NCBI GenBank assembly: GCA_028696995.1
Contig: JAQVFY010000006.1
Coordinates: 1-33,879, forward strand
Origin: Patescibacteria group bacterium
GTDB taxonomy: Bacteria > Patescibacteriota > Patescibacteriia > Patescibacteriales > UBA12465
Reading direction: 5' to 3'
DNA length: 33,879 nt
Both the position numbers and the translations under genes were made by a program. The notes beneath the pieces were generated by a model that saw nothing but the letters and a program-made list of their open reading frames with translations, was not told where the DNA came from and made no database searches. Of the stretch, positions 1 to 9,463 are shown in pieces; positions within the stretch are counted from its first letter, which is position 1; each line of letters starts with the position of its first letter.

Positions 1-1278
1 CTAGCCTATATTGAACTCTTAAAAAAAGATTCTAAAAACAAAAAAAGTGATTTTAAAATAGTAGTGGGCAGTGACATGCGCCTCTCCTCCCCAAGTCTTA
101 AAAAATACCTAATAAAAGGACTTTTAAATGCTGGCGCCAATGTTATTGATATTGGTTTAACCTCAACCCCAACCTTTTATTTTGCCGTAGCTAAGTATAA
201 ATATAATGGCGGTATCATGGTTAGTGCTTCGCATAATCCCAAAGAATGGAATGGTTTTAAAATAACTAGAGAAAAAGCTATTCCCGTTAGCGGAAACACC
301 GGAATTAATTTTTTAAAAGAAAAAATAATGACCGGAAATTTAAAAACTTCTAATAAAAAAGGCCTTTTAACAAAAAAGAAGAATGTTTTACAAGATCAAA
401 TTAAATATGATTTGAAATATGGAAACATTAAAAAAATTAAACCTTTAAAAATAGTAGCCGACCCAGCCAACGCTGTAGGAGGATTATTTATAAATGAGCT
501 ATTCAAACATCTCCCCGGAAAATTAATTAAAATTAACTTTAAATTAGACGGAAGTTTCCCGGCCCATGAAGCCGACCCTTTAAAAGAAGAAAATTTAGAA
601 CAAATAAAAAAAGAAGTCAAAAAACAAAAAGCTGATTTTGGAATAAGTACCGATGGTGATGGCGACCGAGTTTTTTTCATCGATGATCAAGGAGAATTAA
701 TTGACCAATCTATTATCAGAGGATTATTAGCCAAACTCTTTTTAAAGAAAAAGCCTCGAGCTAAAATTGGTTTTGATGTTCGACCTGGAAAAATAACCGA
801 AGACCTAATTTTAGAAAACGGCGGAAAACCAATAAAAACAAGAGTGGGTCATTCTCTCATTAAAGAACAAATGCTAAAAGAAAATATTTATTTTTCTGGA
901 GAATCTTCTGGTCACTTTTTCTTAAACATGGAAATTGGCTGTTTTGAAATACCAAATATTGTCATACTAAAACTATTAGAAGAATTTTCGACCCAAGACT
1001 TAAAAATATCAGAACAAATTTCTTCTTATAAAAAATATTTTCATTCTGGAGAAATAAATAAAGAAGTAAACGATAAAGAAAAAGTCTTTCGAGCTTTAGA
1101 AAAAAAATATAAAAACGGAAAAATAAATAAATTAGACGGGATAACAATTACCTTTAAAAACTTTTGGTTTAACGTCCGTGGATCAAACACCGAAAATAAA
1201 ATACGTTTAAACCTAGAAGCGACCAATAAAAGAATAATGGAAGAAAAAAGAGATGAAATCTTAAAAATAATTAATTAA
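1..1278 (+). CDS. Phosphomannomutase/phosphoglucomutase (5' truncated by window edge)
   Basis: Alpha-D-phosphohexomutase family enzyme, which interconverts hexose 1- and 6-phosphates for envelope sugar precursors. The reading frame is open to base 1, so the real start lies outside the window. The tracked start at 64 is an internal GTG in the strand usually read as VVGSDMR. Counting from that GTG, the catalytic serine lies in SASHNP near residue 56, the metal-binding loop DGDGDR near 197, the sugar-binding loop GESSGH near 280 and a phosphate-binding RGSNTEN near 374. The last motif replaces the more usual RPSGTEP. The family is clear, but whether mannose, glucose or glucosamine phosphate is preferred cannot be told. 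A small membrane protein follows after about 43 bases. Confidence 0.9.
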   Translation, partial: LAYIELLKKDSKNKKSDFKIVVGSDMRLSSPSLKKYLIKGLLNAGANVIDIGLTSTPTFYFAVAKYKYNGGIMVSASHNPKEWNGFKITREKAIPVSGNTGINFLKEKIMTGNLKTSNKKGLLTKKKNVLQDQIKYDLKYGNIKKIKPLKIVADPANAVGGLFINELFKHLPGKLIKINFKLDGSFPAHEADPLKEENLEQIKKEVKKQKADFGISTDGDGDRVFFIDDQGELIDQSIIRGLLAKLFLKKKPRAKIGFDVRPGKITEDLILENGGKPIKTRVGHSLIKEQMLKENIYFSGESSGHFFLNMEIGCFEIPNIVILKLLEEFSTQDLKISEQISSYKKYFHSGEINKEVNDKEKVFRALEKKYKNGKINKLDGITITFKNFWFNVRGSNTENKIRLNLEATNKRIMEEKRDEILKIIN

Positions 1279-1321
1279 TAAATATAGTTCTTTAAAAATC
1301 AATTAAAAAAACAAAATAATA

Positions 1322-1594
1322 ATGAAAGAAAATATTGTCTTGATTGTTTTAGCTCTGCTATCAATTGGAGTTGGCCTTGGAGTAATCCTCTCTATTATTT
1401 GGAAAATTATCACTAAGATACTACTGCTAAAAAATAATAAAAATCAATTACTAGATATTATTTTTTTAATAACCATTGTTAGCGCTGTTATTTCTCGAAT
1501 ATTTCTAGAAATGGGGAATTCTATTAAATGCGACCTAATAATAGCAACCGGTGCGGGGTTAGGCTCAGCTTTGTTTCTTTTGATAAACAAATAA
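1322..1594 (+). CDS. Small hydrophobic membrane protein, unknown function
   Basis: This 90-residue protein is not one I recognise. It has three hydrophobic segments, roughly residues 4-30, 43-62 and 72-88, separated by short lysine/asparagine-rich turns, so it is probably an inner-membrane protein. It begins with ATG, has no visible Shine-Dalgarno sequence, and lies 43 bases after the phosphomannomutase in the same direction. The two may share a transcript. A hairpin terminator follows the stop codon immediately, which supports a real gene end here. No catalytic or binding motif is visible. Confidence 0.55.
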   Translation: MKENIVLIVLALLSIGVGLGVILSIIWKIITKILLLKNNKNQLLDIIFLITIVSAVISRIFLEMGNSIKCDLIIATGAGLGSALFLLINK

Positions 1595-1595
1595 A

Positions 1596-1626
1596 AAAAC
1601 GGGCACTAAAAACCCGTTCTTTTTTT
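1596..1626. terminator. Bidirectional intrinsic terminator
   Basis: The stem AACGGG/CCCGTT has a nine-base loop and is flanked by A and T runs on both sides. It lies between the convergent small membrane protein gene and the GT2 gene, so it can stop transcription from either side. Confidence 0.75.
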
Positions 1627-2341
1627 AATCTTGATACTCTCCAAAATCATATTTAATAATCTTTTTTTTAATAGCCCCAAATAATAAAACGTAAAAAGTC
1701 GAATAAATTATTTTAAAAAATAAATACCAACGTCCTTCTTTCTCAAAGCGCCGAATAGAAAAAAATATTTTTAAACCCTTAATGTTTCTAAACAAACCTA
1801 ATTTAGAAATTCTTTCACAATAAACTTGATCCTCTCCAATAAAAATACTTTCATCAAAACCCCCTATTTTATCATGTAATTCTTTTCTAACCATAATAGC
1901 TGCCCCTAAAGCTAAAGGTTTTAAATATTGAGCCAAAAAAGAAACCCCATTGTAAAAACAATAATAAAATAAATAAAAAAACTTCCTAGACTTAAATTTC
2001 AAATAAAAACCAGCTATTCCTAAATTTCTTTTAGAGAAATCATTAACTGCCTTTTCTAAAAAATTTTTATTACCAAGAAGAGTGTCAGCATCTAAAAAAA
2101 GTAAATGCTTACCTTGCGCTATTTTAGCTCCATCATTTCTTTGAAAAGAAGGATGTCTTTTGTTTTTGTCACCAAGCACTATTCGACAAGCATATCCCTT
2201 TGCCACCTCTACCGTTTTATCATCTGAACAAGCATCAGAAATAATAATCTCATAATCAGAAAAAGTCTGTCCTTTAATTTCCTCTAATAGTTTAGGGAGA
2301 TATTTTTCTTCATTTAAAGTTGGTATTATTATTGACAGCAT
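1625..2341 (-). CDS. Glycosyltransferase family 2
   Basis: GT-A fold glycosyltransferase that transfers a sugar from a nucleotide-sugar donor to an envelope or polysaccharide acceptor. The N-terminus MLSIIIPTLNEE is the classic GT2 opening strand. SDACSDDKT near residues 35-43 matches the nucleotide-binding region, and LFLDADTLL near residue 81 carries the metal-binding DxD. A hydrophobic C-terminal stretch near residues 205-225 could rest on the membrane. At 238 residues it is a normal short GT2. It is the last gene of a leftward run starting with the yibE/F-like gene and lies 15 bases after the glycoside hydrolase. The sugar and acceptor are not identifiable. Confidence 0.85.
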   Translation of the reverse strand: MLSIIIPTLNEEKYLPKLLEEIKGQTFSDYEIIISDACSDDKTVEVAKGYACRIVLGDKNKRHPSFQRNDGAKIAQGKHLLFLDADTLLGNKNFLEKAVNDFSKRNLGIAGFYLKFKSRKFFYLFYYCFYNGVSFLAQYLKPLALGAAIMVRKELHDKIGGFDESIFIGEDQVYCERISKLGLFRNIKGLKIFFSIRRFEKEGRWYLFFKIIYSTFYVLLFGAIKKKIIKYDFGEYQD

Positions 2342-2356
2342 ACAATATTATTAAAA

Positions 2357-3370
2357 TTATGGAAATAAAGTTTTAGCAAAATCCCAATATTGAGAATTTT
2401 CTCCCAATTTATATTTAAAATACCACCATTCTGCTCCCCATAAATAAACTTCACTAAACCCAGTATTAATAGCAAACTGCACATTAGCTTTAAATTGCTG
2501 AAGATTAAAAGATTTTTGATACTTTAAATCATAAATATTAGCAATATCTTCCTTTGGTATCCAGGGCTCGGCCTGAAGTTCAATAACCATAGCTCGATCT
2601 AGATTAATATTGGCTAAATTAGCCTTAAATCTATAAAAACTACTTGGATATGGATACTTTATATAACCCAAAAAAGGATTGTGAACAACTCGATACATTG
2701 TAGTCCCAAAAATATCAGCAACTTTAGACTCTTTATTCCAAAAACTAAGTTCCCCAGTAGCCGAAATCACCACTAAACGATCATCCATTTTTTTAACCAA
2801 CTCCAGCTCTTTTTTCAAAAATTCATAATCACTCTTTGGACAAAGCCCAAAAGAATCAAGTAGAGGCTCGTTTTCTAATTGCCAATATAAAACAGTGGGC
2901 TCATCTTTAAAATGTTCAACTACGGTCTCAAGCATCTTTAAGGTTCTCTCCTGCAAATAAGAAATTTCTAAATCTTCCGCCCATAAAGGAAAATGACATT
3001 CTGGCCATCGAGCTACTCTCATACCAAAGTTTAAAATAACATCAACCTCTCTTTTTTCAGCTTCCTTAATCATAAAATCATAATCAGAAAAATCAAAAAC
3101 ACTAGGATCTTTTTCAATATCATCCCAATAAACTGGAATCCTTATTTTCTTAACCCCCAAATCATCCAACATAGCCAAATAAGCTTCTTGCCAATCCAAA
3201 CCAATTTCTTGAGCATATTTCTTAGAATAAGTTATACCAAAAAAACCAGGTTCGTGCTCTAATTTTATTTCTCGAGGATAATATTTAGCAATTTTAAAAA
3301 TATACAAGAAAAACAAAAATACCAAGATAATAATGCCAAGAAGTATAAAAATCTTTCTTCTCTTTTTCAT
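2357..3370 (-). CDS. Membrane-anchored glycoside hydrolase-like (TIM-barrel) protein
   Basis: The protein starts with lysine/arginine residues and one hydrophobic helix (about 7-27), so it should be anchored with its catalytic domain outside the membrane. The rest resembles clan-A glycoside hydrolases (GH5/GH39-like). GVKKIRIPVYWDDIE near 72-86 matches the first barrel strands, LENEP near 166-170 supplies a candidate acid/base glutamate, and VIELQAEPW near 262-270 a candidate nucleophile glutamate. The ending YLWGAEWWY is typical of the last barrel strand. At 337 residues it is one compact catalytic domain without carbohydrate-binding modules. It sits between GT2 and a transporter in the same direction, which suggests glycan turnover. 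The substrate is unknown. Confidence 0.65.
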   Translation of the reverse strand: MKKRRKIFILLGIIILVFLFFLYIFKIAKYYPREIKLEHEPGFFGITYSKKYAQEIGLDWQEAYLAMLDDLGVKKIRIPVYWDDIEKDPSVFDFSDYDFMIKEAEKREVDVILNFGMRVARWPECHFPLWAEDLEISYLQERTLKMLETVVEHFKDEPTVLYWQLENEPLLDSFGLCPKSDYEFLKKELELVKKMDDRLVVISATGELSFWNKESKVADIFGTTMYRVVHNPFLGYIKYPYPSSFYRFKANLANINLDRAMVIELQAEPWIPKEDIANIYDLKYQKSFNLQQFKANVQFAINTGFSEVYLWGAEWWYFKYKLGENSQYWDFAKTLFP

Positions 3371-3396
3371 AGAAATAAATTAATTCATAATTAAAC

Positions 3397-4347
3397 TTAC
3401 GCCGCGATAAAATAAAGACCAATACCAATAAGAATTATGGCCACAATTTTCTTTATCAACACCGAACGAGAAATGTCTTCTCGCAAAATTTTTGGAAAAA
3501 AAATGGTAAAAAATATTCCCAATATCAATAAAAAAGCATACTGTATCCCTTGTAAAGCGTTTATAAGAGCCACTGGTCCTAAATAAACAGCATAATTTTG
3601 TAAAACAAAACCAGTCGATCCTAATAACTGATTAAGCAAAACAAAGCCTTTATTAACTTTAATTTTTCCTCTAGGCTTATCCTTAAAACTTTTAATAATC
3701 TCTCGGCGATCCTTTCTGTCTAATAAAAATAATAAAACAACTATCAAGCTTCCACCTCTTATCCAAATAAAAGAACTCAAAAATTCTTGATGATTATAGG
3801 CGTATTTAGTGCTAATAAAAAACAAAGAATAAAGAAGGGCTGATATGATTGCCAAAAAAATCCACTTTTTATTATAAGTTCCACTAAAAACAGAAAATAA
3901 TCTCCCCCAGAAAAGACTCCATTTTTTACGCCGGCTAACAATAAAAGAAATAACTATCATTCCTGCCAACAAAAACAAAATTCCTATCCATTGATTAGGG
4001 TTAAACCTTTCACCAAAAAACAAAATAGAAAATATTATAGTAAAAATAGGAATAATTCCCCCAATGACAACCACTACCCGAGAAGCCTCTCCTATTTTTA
4101 AAGACTCATACATAGACCAAAGAGCAAAAACAAAAAAAGCACCAGAAATAATATTAATTAAAAATAAAAAAAGTCCTGGCCATTCTAAAAACCAAGGAGA
4201 AATTACAAAAACAATTGCGCTAAATAAGCCTACGGCAAAAGCATAAGCTTTTCCACTTTTAATCAATTTATCAACAACAAACTTATCCCCTAAATTAACA
4301 ACCGCTAATATTAAATAAGAAACAATTGTTAAAAATAACCAATTCAT
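3397..4347 (-). CDS. EamA/DMT-superfamily transporter
   Basis: This 316-residue integral membrane protein has about ten hydrophobic helices arranged as two similar halves, the layout of EamA-type drug/metabolite transporters. The first half ends with GERFNPNQWIGILFLLAGM, the typical EamA repeat ending, and the second half again ends in hydrophobic helices after a charged stretch. A cytoplasmic basic loop (KDRREIIKSFKDKPRGK) separates helices in the second half. The gene lies 26 bases before the glycoside hydrolase and 12 bases after the methyltransferase, which fits one operon. The transported compound cannot be inferred from sequence. Confidence 0.75.
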   Translation of the reverse strand: MNWLFLTIVSYLILAVVNLGDKFVVDKLIKSGKAYAFAVGLFSAIVFVISPWFLEWPGLFLFLINIISGAFFVFALWSMYESLKIGEASRVVVVIGGIIPIFTIIFSILFFGERFNPNQWIGILFLLAGMIVISFIVSRRKKWSLFWGRLFSVFSGTYNKKWIFLAIISALLYSLFFISTKYAYNHQEFLSSFIWIRGGSLIVVLLFLLDRKDRREIIKSFKDKPRGKIKVNKGFVLLNQLLGSTGFVLQNYAVYLGPVALINALQGIQYAFLLILGIFFTIFFPKILREDISRSVLIKKIVAIILIGIGLYFIAA

Positions 4348-4359
4348 AAATTTTAAAAT

Positions 4360-5193
4360 TTATTTTAATATTTTTTTCTGACGAATAGCCTCATAAACAA
4401 TAATACCAACACTAACCGAAACATTCAAGGAGTCAACTCCAGCAATCATTGGTATTCTTATTTTTCTAACCTTAGCCTTTAACCATTTATCACTCAAACC
4501 AAAAGCTTCCGTTCCAAAAACAATAGCTCCTCCTTTTTTAAAATCAACCTGAAAATGATTGTCCTTAGCCGAAATTGAGGTCGCAAAAATATCTATTTTC
4601 TTATTATCTAAATATTTTATAGTTTCAGAAATCGAAGCCAAAACAATTGGCATAGAAAAAATAAATCCCGTACTAGAACGAATAACATTGGGGCTATATA
4701 GATCTGTTTTTTGATCATTTAAAATTATTAGATCTACGCCACCCGCATAAGCCGTCCGAATAATTCCACCTAAATTCCCAGGTTTTTCAACTGACTCTAA
4801 AATTAAAATTATTGGATCTTTTTTTAATTCTATATTTTTCAAATTATTTTCTTGATAAGAAAAAACTGCTAAACAACCATCTGGATTTTTTTTATAAGAA
4901 ATTTTTTCAAAAGCTTTTTTAGATAATTCATAAACATCTTCGGAAAAAGGTATTATTTTTTTAACTTCGTTTTTATTGTTGTTTTTAATAAGGTCTAAAC
5001 AATAAAAAAACTCTTTTATTTCCCAACCAGCCTTCAACGCCTCAGAAATTTCTCTTAAACCATCAACTATAATTATTTTAAATGCTTGTCGTTCTGAACC
5101 ATTTTTTATTAGTTTGGCAATATTTTTTATTTTAGGGTTATTTAAACTAGAAATTTCTACTATTTCTTTTTTAATTATATTTTTTTTATTCAT
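4360..5193 (-). CDS. TrmH/SpoU-family RNA 2'-O-methyltransferase
   Basis: SPOUT-class RNA ribose methyltransferase using S-adenosylmethionine. The N-terminal part (to about residue 115) looks like the SpoU substrate-binding domain, including KNPDGCLAVF. The C-terminal knot domain carries the three signatures: GNLGGIIRTA near 140, FGTEAFGLS near 223 and SLNVSVSVGI near 256. The conserved glutamate of the second and asparagine of the third motif are present, so it should be active. At 277 residues it matches RlmB/TsnR-like proteins. The modified nucleotide is not determinable. It is followed after 12 bases by the transporter and preceded by 6 bases from the yibE/F-like gene. Confidence 0.87.
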   Translation of the reverse strand: MNKKNIIKKEIVEISSLNNPKIKNIAKLIKNGSERQAFKIIIVDGLREISEALKAGWEIKEFFYCLDLIKNNNKNEVKKIIPFSEDVYELSKKAFEKISYKKNPDGCLAVFSYQENNLKNIELKKDPIILILESVEKPGNLGGIIRTAYAGGVDLIILNDQKTDLYSPNVIRSSTGFIFSMPIVLASISETIKYLDNKKIDIFATSISAKDNHFQVDFKKGGAIVFGTEAFGLSDKWLKAKVRKIRIPMIAGVDSLNVSVSVGIIVYEAIRQKKILK

Positions 5194-5199
5194 ACTACT

Positions 5200-6330
5200 T
5201 TAATAATTTTCTTTTTTATTTTTTCTAAGCAAAAATCCCCAAATAGCTATAAAGGTAGCAATTGGTATCGACAAAATTATACCTAAACTTCCACTTAAAG
5301 CTCTAACAATCTCGGTACTGATAGCTTCATTATTTATAATTTGTTCTAGACTATTAAAAGGGCTATCAGGACTAATAAATAAAATAAGAAGAGGCAAGGA
5401 TGCTCCTGCATAAGCTAAAAATAGAGTATTGGTCATAGAACTAATATGAGAAATTCCTATTTTATAAGACTTTTTAAAAACCTCTCGCCAATTTTGCTTG
5501 GGATTAGCCAAAATAATTTGCTCTACCGCCACTACCTGAGAAATAATTACATCGTCCAAAACACCCAAAGCCCCTATAATCATCCCCGCTAAAAGCATTC
5601 CTTTTAAATTGATAACTTGTTGACCAACATTAATAAGAACAAAAACGTCTTCACTAAAAGCACCTGACAGTCTAGTCAAATAAATAAAAAAATAAGAAAT
5701 ACCAATAACCAAAAGCAAGCTAATAAAAGTTGATAAAGTTGCTAGATGAGAACGGAGATTAAAACCTTCAGTTAAATAAATAACAAGCAATAAAATAAAA
5801 ATAGACCCTATTAAGCTAATTAAAATTGGATTAAATCCGATCATTATTTTGGGAACAATAAAAAATATAATAACTAAAAATGTTAAAGCCAGGGAAATAA
5901 GAGAACGCAAACCCTTCCACCTTCCGATAATAATTAAACAAAATAAAAACAAAGCTAGCATAATTAGTAAGCTAGGGCTTCGAACATAATCGGTTATATA
6001 ATAAGAAAAGGAATCATCTATAGAATTATGCATAGCAGTTACCAAAACTTTATCTCCGTTAGAATAAGTTCTATTTCCAATAACTTCAATATTTCCAATT
6101 CCATAAAAAACAAACTCTTGACCCTGAAAAATATTATCCAGTCCTATTAATTTAATATTTTGTTGAATTATTTTATCTCCTCCAAGAGTTTCCTTTTCTA
6201 CCTCCTCTAAAATATCCAAAACCTTAGCTTTAAAAATTACCTCATCCTTAGAATCTAATTCTACACTACTAGCGCCAAGTAACAATGGAAAAAATAACAA
6301 TAAAAGTAAAAATAAAACTTTTTTGATCAT
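5200..6330 (-). CDS. YibE/F-like multi-pass membrane protein
   Basis: This 376-residue protein matches the YibE/F family. It has an N-terminal signal-like helix (MIKKVLFLLLLLFFPLLLG), an exported domain of about 100 residues (VKAKVLDI-type beta-rich region ending in a NSIDDSFSYYITDYVR stretch), then seven or eight membrane helices. The family-typical cytoplasmic motif GALGVLDDVIISQ is present near residue 255 and is followed by the loop with HISSMTNTLFLAYAG near 297-311. The function of the family is not established. The gene is the first of the leftward five-gene run. A TATAAT with no convincing -35 box lies upstream in the 144-base divergent gap shared with the PBP gene. Confidence 0.8.
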   Translation of the reverse strand: MIKKVLFLLLLLFFPLLLGASSVELDSKDEVIFKAKVLDILEEVEKETLGGDKIIQQNIKLIGLDNIFQGQEFVFYGIGNIEVIGNRTYSNGDKVLVTAMHNSIDDSFSYYITDYVRSPSLLIMLALFLFCLIIIGRWKGLRSLISLALTFLVIIFFIVPKIMIGFNPILISLIGSIFILLLVIYLTEGFNLRSHLATLSTFISLLLVIGISYFFIYLTRLSGAFSEDVFVLINVGQQVINLKGMLLAGMIIGALGVLDDVIISQVVAVEQIILANPKQNWREVFKKSYKIGISHISSMTNTLFLAYAGASLPLLILFISPDSPFNSLEQIINNEAISTEIVRALSGSLGIILSIPIATFIAIWGFLLRKNKKENY

Positions 6331-6410
6331 AAACTTCTATTATTTTACATTCTTTTTTTAATAACTATATTATACAAAAAATAAAACAAAAAGGCCACTC
6401 TAAAAATAAG

Positions 6411-6439
6411 TTGCTAAAAAGACAGGCTTTTGATAAAAT
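6411..6439 (+). promoter_or_regulatory. Possible promoter for the PBP1A gene
   Basis: TTGCTA and TAAAAT are separated by 17 bases, 35 bases before the start codon. A separate TATAAT at 6445-6450 has no good -35 partner, so the exact promoter is uncertain. Confidence 0.35.
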
Positions 6440-6474
6440 AATCATATAATTAAATTACTAATATTAAATAAAAT

Positions 6475-9372
6475 ATGAATTCATCCTTTAAAAGAAAAAC
6501 TACTAAAAGTAGTTACTATCGACCTAAAACAATTAAAACAGTCTCTAGTAGGCCACCACAAAGAAACAGCTTTAATAGGAGAAATTTTAAAAAAAGAAGC
6601 TTAAAGAATAAAATAATCAAATTTATATTAAGTAAAAGGTTTTTAAAAAATATTTTTATTCTTGCTTTACTTTTACTAGTAACTTTTTTAATATTTATGG
6701 CTGTTTTATCAAAAGATCTTCCTAATCCCGACCAATTAATAGAAAGAGAAATAGCCCAAAGTACAGTTATTTATGATCGTAGCGGAGAAAATATTTTATA
6801 CGAGTTTCATGGAGAAGAAAAAAGAACCTTAATAAACTTGGAGGAAATTCCTGATCACGCCAAACAAGCTACCATCTCTATTGAAGACAAAAATTTTTAT
6901 AAACACCGAGGTTTTAGTATTTGGGCTATGGGAAGAACTCTGATAACCAATATTATTTATAACCGTCGAGCCGGAGGATCAACTCTAACTCAGCAATTTG
7001 TTAAAAATGCCCTACTTTCTTCCGAAAAAAAATATTCTAGAAAAATAAAAGAAATTTTAATTGCCCAAAGAATAGAAAAAAAATTTACTAAAGATGAAAT
7101 ATTACAAATGTATTTAAATGAAATTCCCTACGGCTCTAATGCCTATGGAATTGAAGCTGCTAGCCAAAAATATTTTGGAAAATCAGCCAAAGATTTAGTT
7201 ATTGCTGAAAGCGCTTTACTGGCCGCTTTACCTCAGGCCCCAAGTAGATATTCTCCTTATGGAGCAAACAAAGATTTATTAATTGGACGCCAAAAATACA
7301 TTTTAGATTTAATGGAAGAACAAGGATACATTAACCAAGAAGAAAAAGAAAATGCTAAAAATTATGAATTAGTATTTAAAGGACCAGAAACAAATATTAC
7401 CGCCCCTCATTTTGTAATGTATATAAAAGAAATTTTATCTGAAAAATATGGAGAAAAAACAATTGAACAGGGCGGTTTAAAAATATACACAACCATAGAC
7501 ATAAATAAACAAAAATTTGCTGAAGAGGCTATAAAGAACAGGGCTGAAGAAAACACTAATAAATTCAATGCCAATAACGCTGCCTTAGTGGCCATTGATC
7601 CTAAAAACGGACAAATTTTAGCTATGGTGGGATCGAAAGACTATTTTAATAATGAAATTGATGGCCAAGTAAACGTAGCTATAAGGGATAGACAACCAGG
7701 ATCTTCTCTTAAACCCCTAGTCTACGCTACTCTTTTTACCAAGGGATACAATCCTAATACTATTTTATATGACGTAATCACCAATTTTTCAGCTTCCGGA
7801 ACAGCCTATGAACCACGAAATTACAACAATCAAGAACTTGGACCAATCTCAATCCGAAAAGCATTAGCTGGGTCTTTAAACATTCCAGCCGTTAAGGCTA
7901 TTTATCTAGCCGGAGTAAATAATGTCATTAATCTAGCCCAAGAAGCTGGCTATACTACTCTAACTGACCCAGATCGCTATGGACTATCTTTAGTTCTCGG
8001 TGGAGCCGAAGTAAAACTACTAGAACATGTTAATGCTTACAGCATCTTCGCTCGAGAAGGAGAAGTTAATCCTATCGCTGGAATACTAAAAATAGAAGAC
8101 AAAAACGGAAATATTTTAGAAGAATTTAAAGAAAATAAAAGAACGGTTTTAGATGCCAATATTGCTCGAATGATAAATAGTATTTTATCAGACAACGAAG
8201 CCAGAAGTTTTATTTTTGGTGAAAAAAATAATTTAACAATAAATGGCCGAACAGTAGCAGCTAAAACCGGAACTACTAATGACTTTAAAGATGCCTGGAC
8301 AGTAGGATATACTCCCTCTTTAATTGCTGGTGTTTGGGTAGGAAACAATGATAGCAAAGAAATGAATAGGGGTGCTGATGGTAGTGTCATTGCCGCCCCA
8401 ATTTGGAATGAATTTATGAGAAAATCATTAGAAGGAACTCCTAACGAAAACTTTAAAGAACCAGAAATAAATAAAACTGGTAAAGGAATAATTGACGGAG
8501 AATTAGTTGGTAGAACTATTAAAATAAATAAAGAAAATGGAGAAATTGCTACTGAAAATACTCCTGAAGAATTAATAGAAGAAATATTCTTAACCGAACA
8601 TCACTCTATATTATTTTATGTTGATATTAATGACCCCTTAGGTTCAGTTCCTAAAAAACCAGAACAAGACCCCCAATTTAAAATATGGGAAGAGCGCGTT
8701 TTAGAATGGGCTAAAGAACAAGATAAAAACTATAACCCTGACTTAATTAACCAAGCCGAAGATCTTTACAATCCTGAAAATTCCCCAGTGTTTGAAATAA
8801 TAAACATAAAAGACCAAGAAACCATTAAATCAGAAAATCTAAATGTAAATATTGAAGCTAGCGCCCCAAGAGGAATTTATAAAGTAGAATATTATATCAA
8901 TGACAATCTTTTAGAAAGAAAAACTTCTTATCCTTTTAATCTTAACACCAATATTTCTTTTTTAGATAATGGTTATTACAATTTGAAGGTTAAGGTTTGT
9001 GATGATGTTTTAAATTGTTCTGAAAAATCTGTTGAATTTAATTTACTATTAACAAACAGTTTTAATAATATTCCAGCTAATTTAAATTTAATATACCCAA
9101 CTAGCGGATTAGCTTTAAATTCTACCGACTTCCCATTAAATGTTCAAATGGTTAGCACTAATCCAGAGCAAATAATTAAAATAGATTTAATGCTCCAAAA
9201 AGGAAGTGAAGATCCGGTGATAATAAAAACCATTTCTCCAGTTCTAAATAAAAACATAGAGACTAGCTGGGTTAATCCACCAGAAAAAGGTTTGTACAAA
9301 ATATATGGAGAATTTTATGATTGGAATAAAAATATAAAAAAAAGTAATCAAATAACAATTAATATAAATTAA
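6475..9372 (+). CDS. Class A penicillin-binding protein (PBP1A-type)
   Basis: Bifunctional peptidoglycan synthase that polymerises glycan strands and cross-links peptides outside the membrane. A basic N-terminal tail of about 50 residues precedes one membrane helix (about 55-75). The GT51 glycosyltransferase domain follows, with the catalytic glutamate in EDKNFYKHRG near 137, then GGSTLTQQ and the KFTKDEILQMYLNEIPYG stretch. The transpeptidase domain has all three motifs: SSLK near 410, SLN near 467 and KTGTT near 597. The last 200 residues resemble bacterial Ig-like folds, typical of long PBPs in this kind of organism. At 965 residues it is long but intact. No Shine-Dalgarno sequence is seen. 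It ends against a convergent pilin gene. Confidence 0.95.
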   Translation: MNSSFKRKTTKSSYYRPKTIKTVSSRPPQRNSFNRRNFKKRSLKNKIIKFILSKRFLKNIFILALLLLVTFLIFMAVLSKDLPNPDQLIEREIAQSTVIYDRSGENILYEFHGEEKRTLINLEEIPDHAKQATISIEDKNFYKHRGFSIWAMGRTLITNIIYNRRAGGSTLTQQFVKNALLSSEKKYSRKIKEILIAQRIEKKFTKDEILQMYLNEIPYGSNAYGIEAASQKYFGKSAKDLVIAESALLAALPQAPSRYSPYGANKDLLIGRQKYILDLMEEQGYINQEEKENAKNYELVFKGPETNITAPHFVMYIKEILSEKYGEKTIEQGGLKIYTTIDINKQKFAEEAIKNRAEENTNKFNANNAALVAIDPKNGQILAMVGSKDYFNNEIDGQVNVAIRDRQPGSSLKPLVYATLFTKGYNPNTILYDVITNFSASGTAYEPRNYNNQELGPISIRKALAGSLNIPAVKAIYLAGVNNVINLAQEAGYTTLTDPDRYGLSLVLGGAEVKLLEHVNAYSIFAREGEVNPIAGILKIEDKNGNILEEFKENKRTVLDANIARMINSILSDNEARSFIFGEKNNLTINGRTVAAKTGTTNDFKDAWTVGYTPSLIAGVWVGNNDSKEMNRGADGSVIAAPIWNEFMRKSLEGTPNENFKEPEINKTGKGIIDGELVGRTIKINKENGEIATENTPEELIEEIFLTEHHSILFYVDINDPLGSVPKKPEQDPQFKIWEERVLEWAKEQDKNYNPDLINQAEDLYNPENSPVFEIINIKDQETIKSENLNVNIEASAPRGIYKVEYYINDNLLERKTSYPFNLNTNISFLDNGYYNLKVKVCDDVLNCSEKSVEFNLLLTNSFNNIPANLNLIYPTSGLALNSTDFPLNVQMVSTNPEQIIKIDLMLQKGSEDPVIIKTISPVLNKNIETSWVNPPEKGLYKIYGEFYDWNKNIKKSNQITININ

Positions 9373-9412
9373 TAAAAATTTAAAAATAAAAATTTATAAA
9401 AATTATACAATA

Positions 9413-9443
9413 AAAAAACCAATCAATATTGATTGGTTTTTTT
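9413..9443. terminator. Bidirectional terminator, perfect palindrome
   Basis: An 18-base perfect palindrome (CCAATCAATATTGATTGG) is flanked by seven A and seven T residues. It separates the convergent PBP and pilin genes and can work in both directions. Confidence 0.85.
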
Positions 9444-9463
9444 CAGAAAAAATATTTATATAA

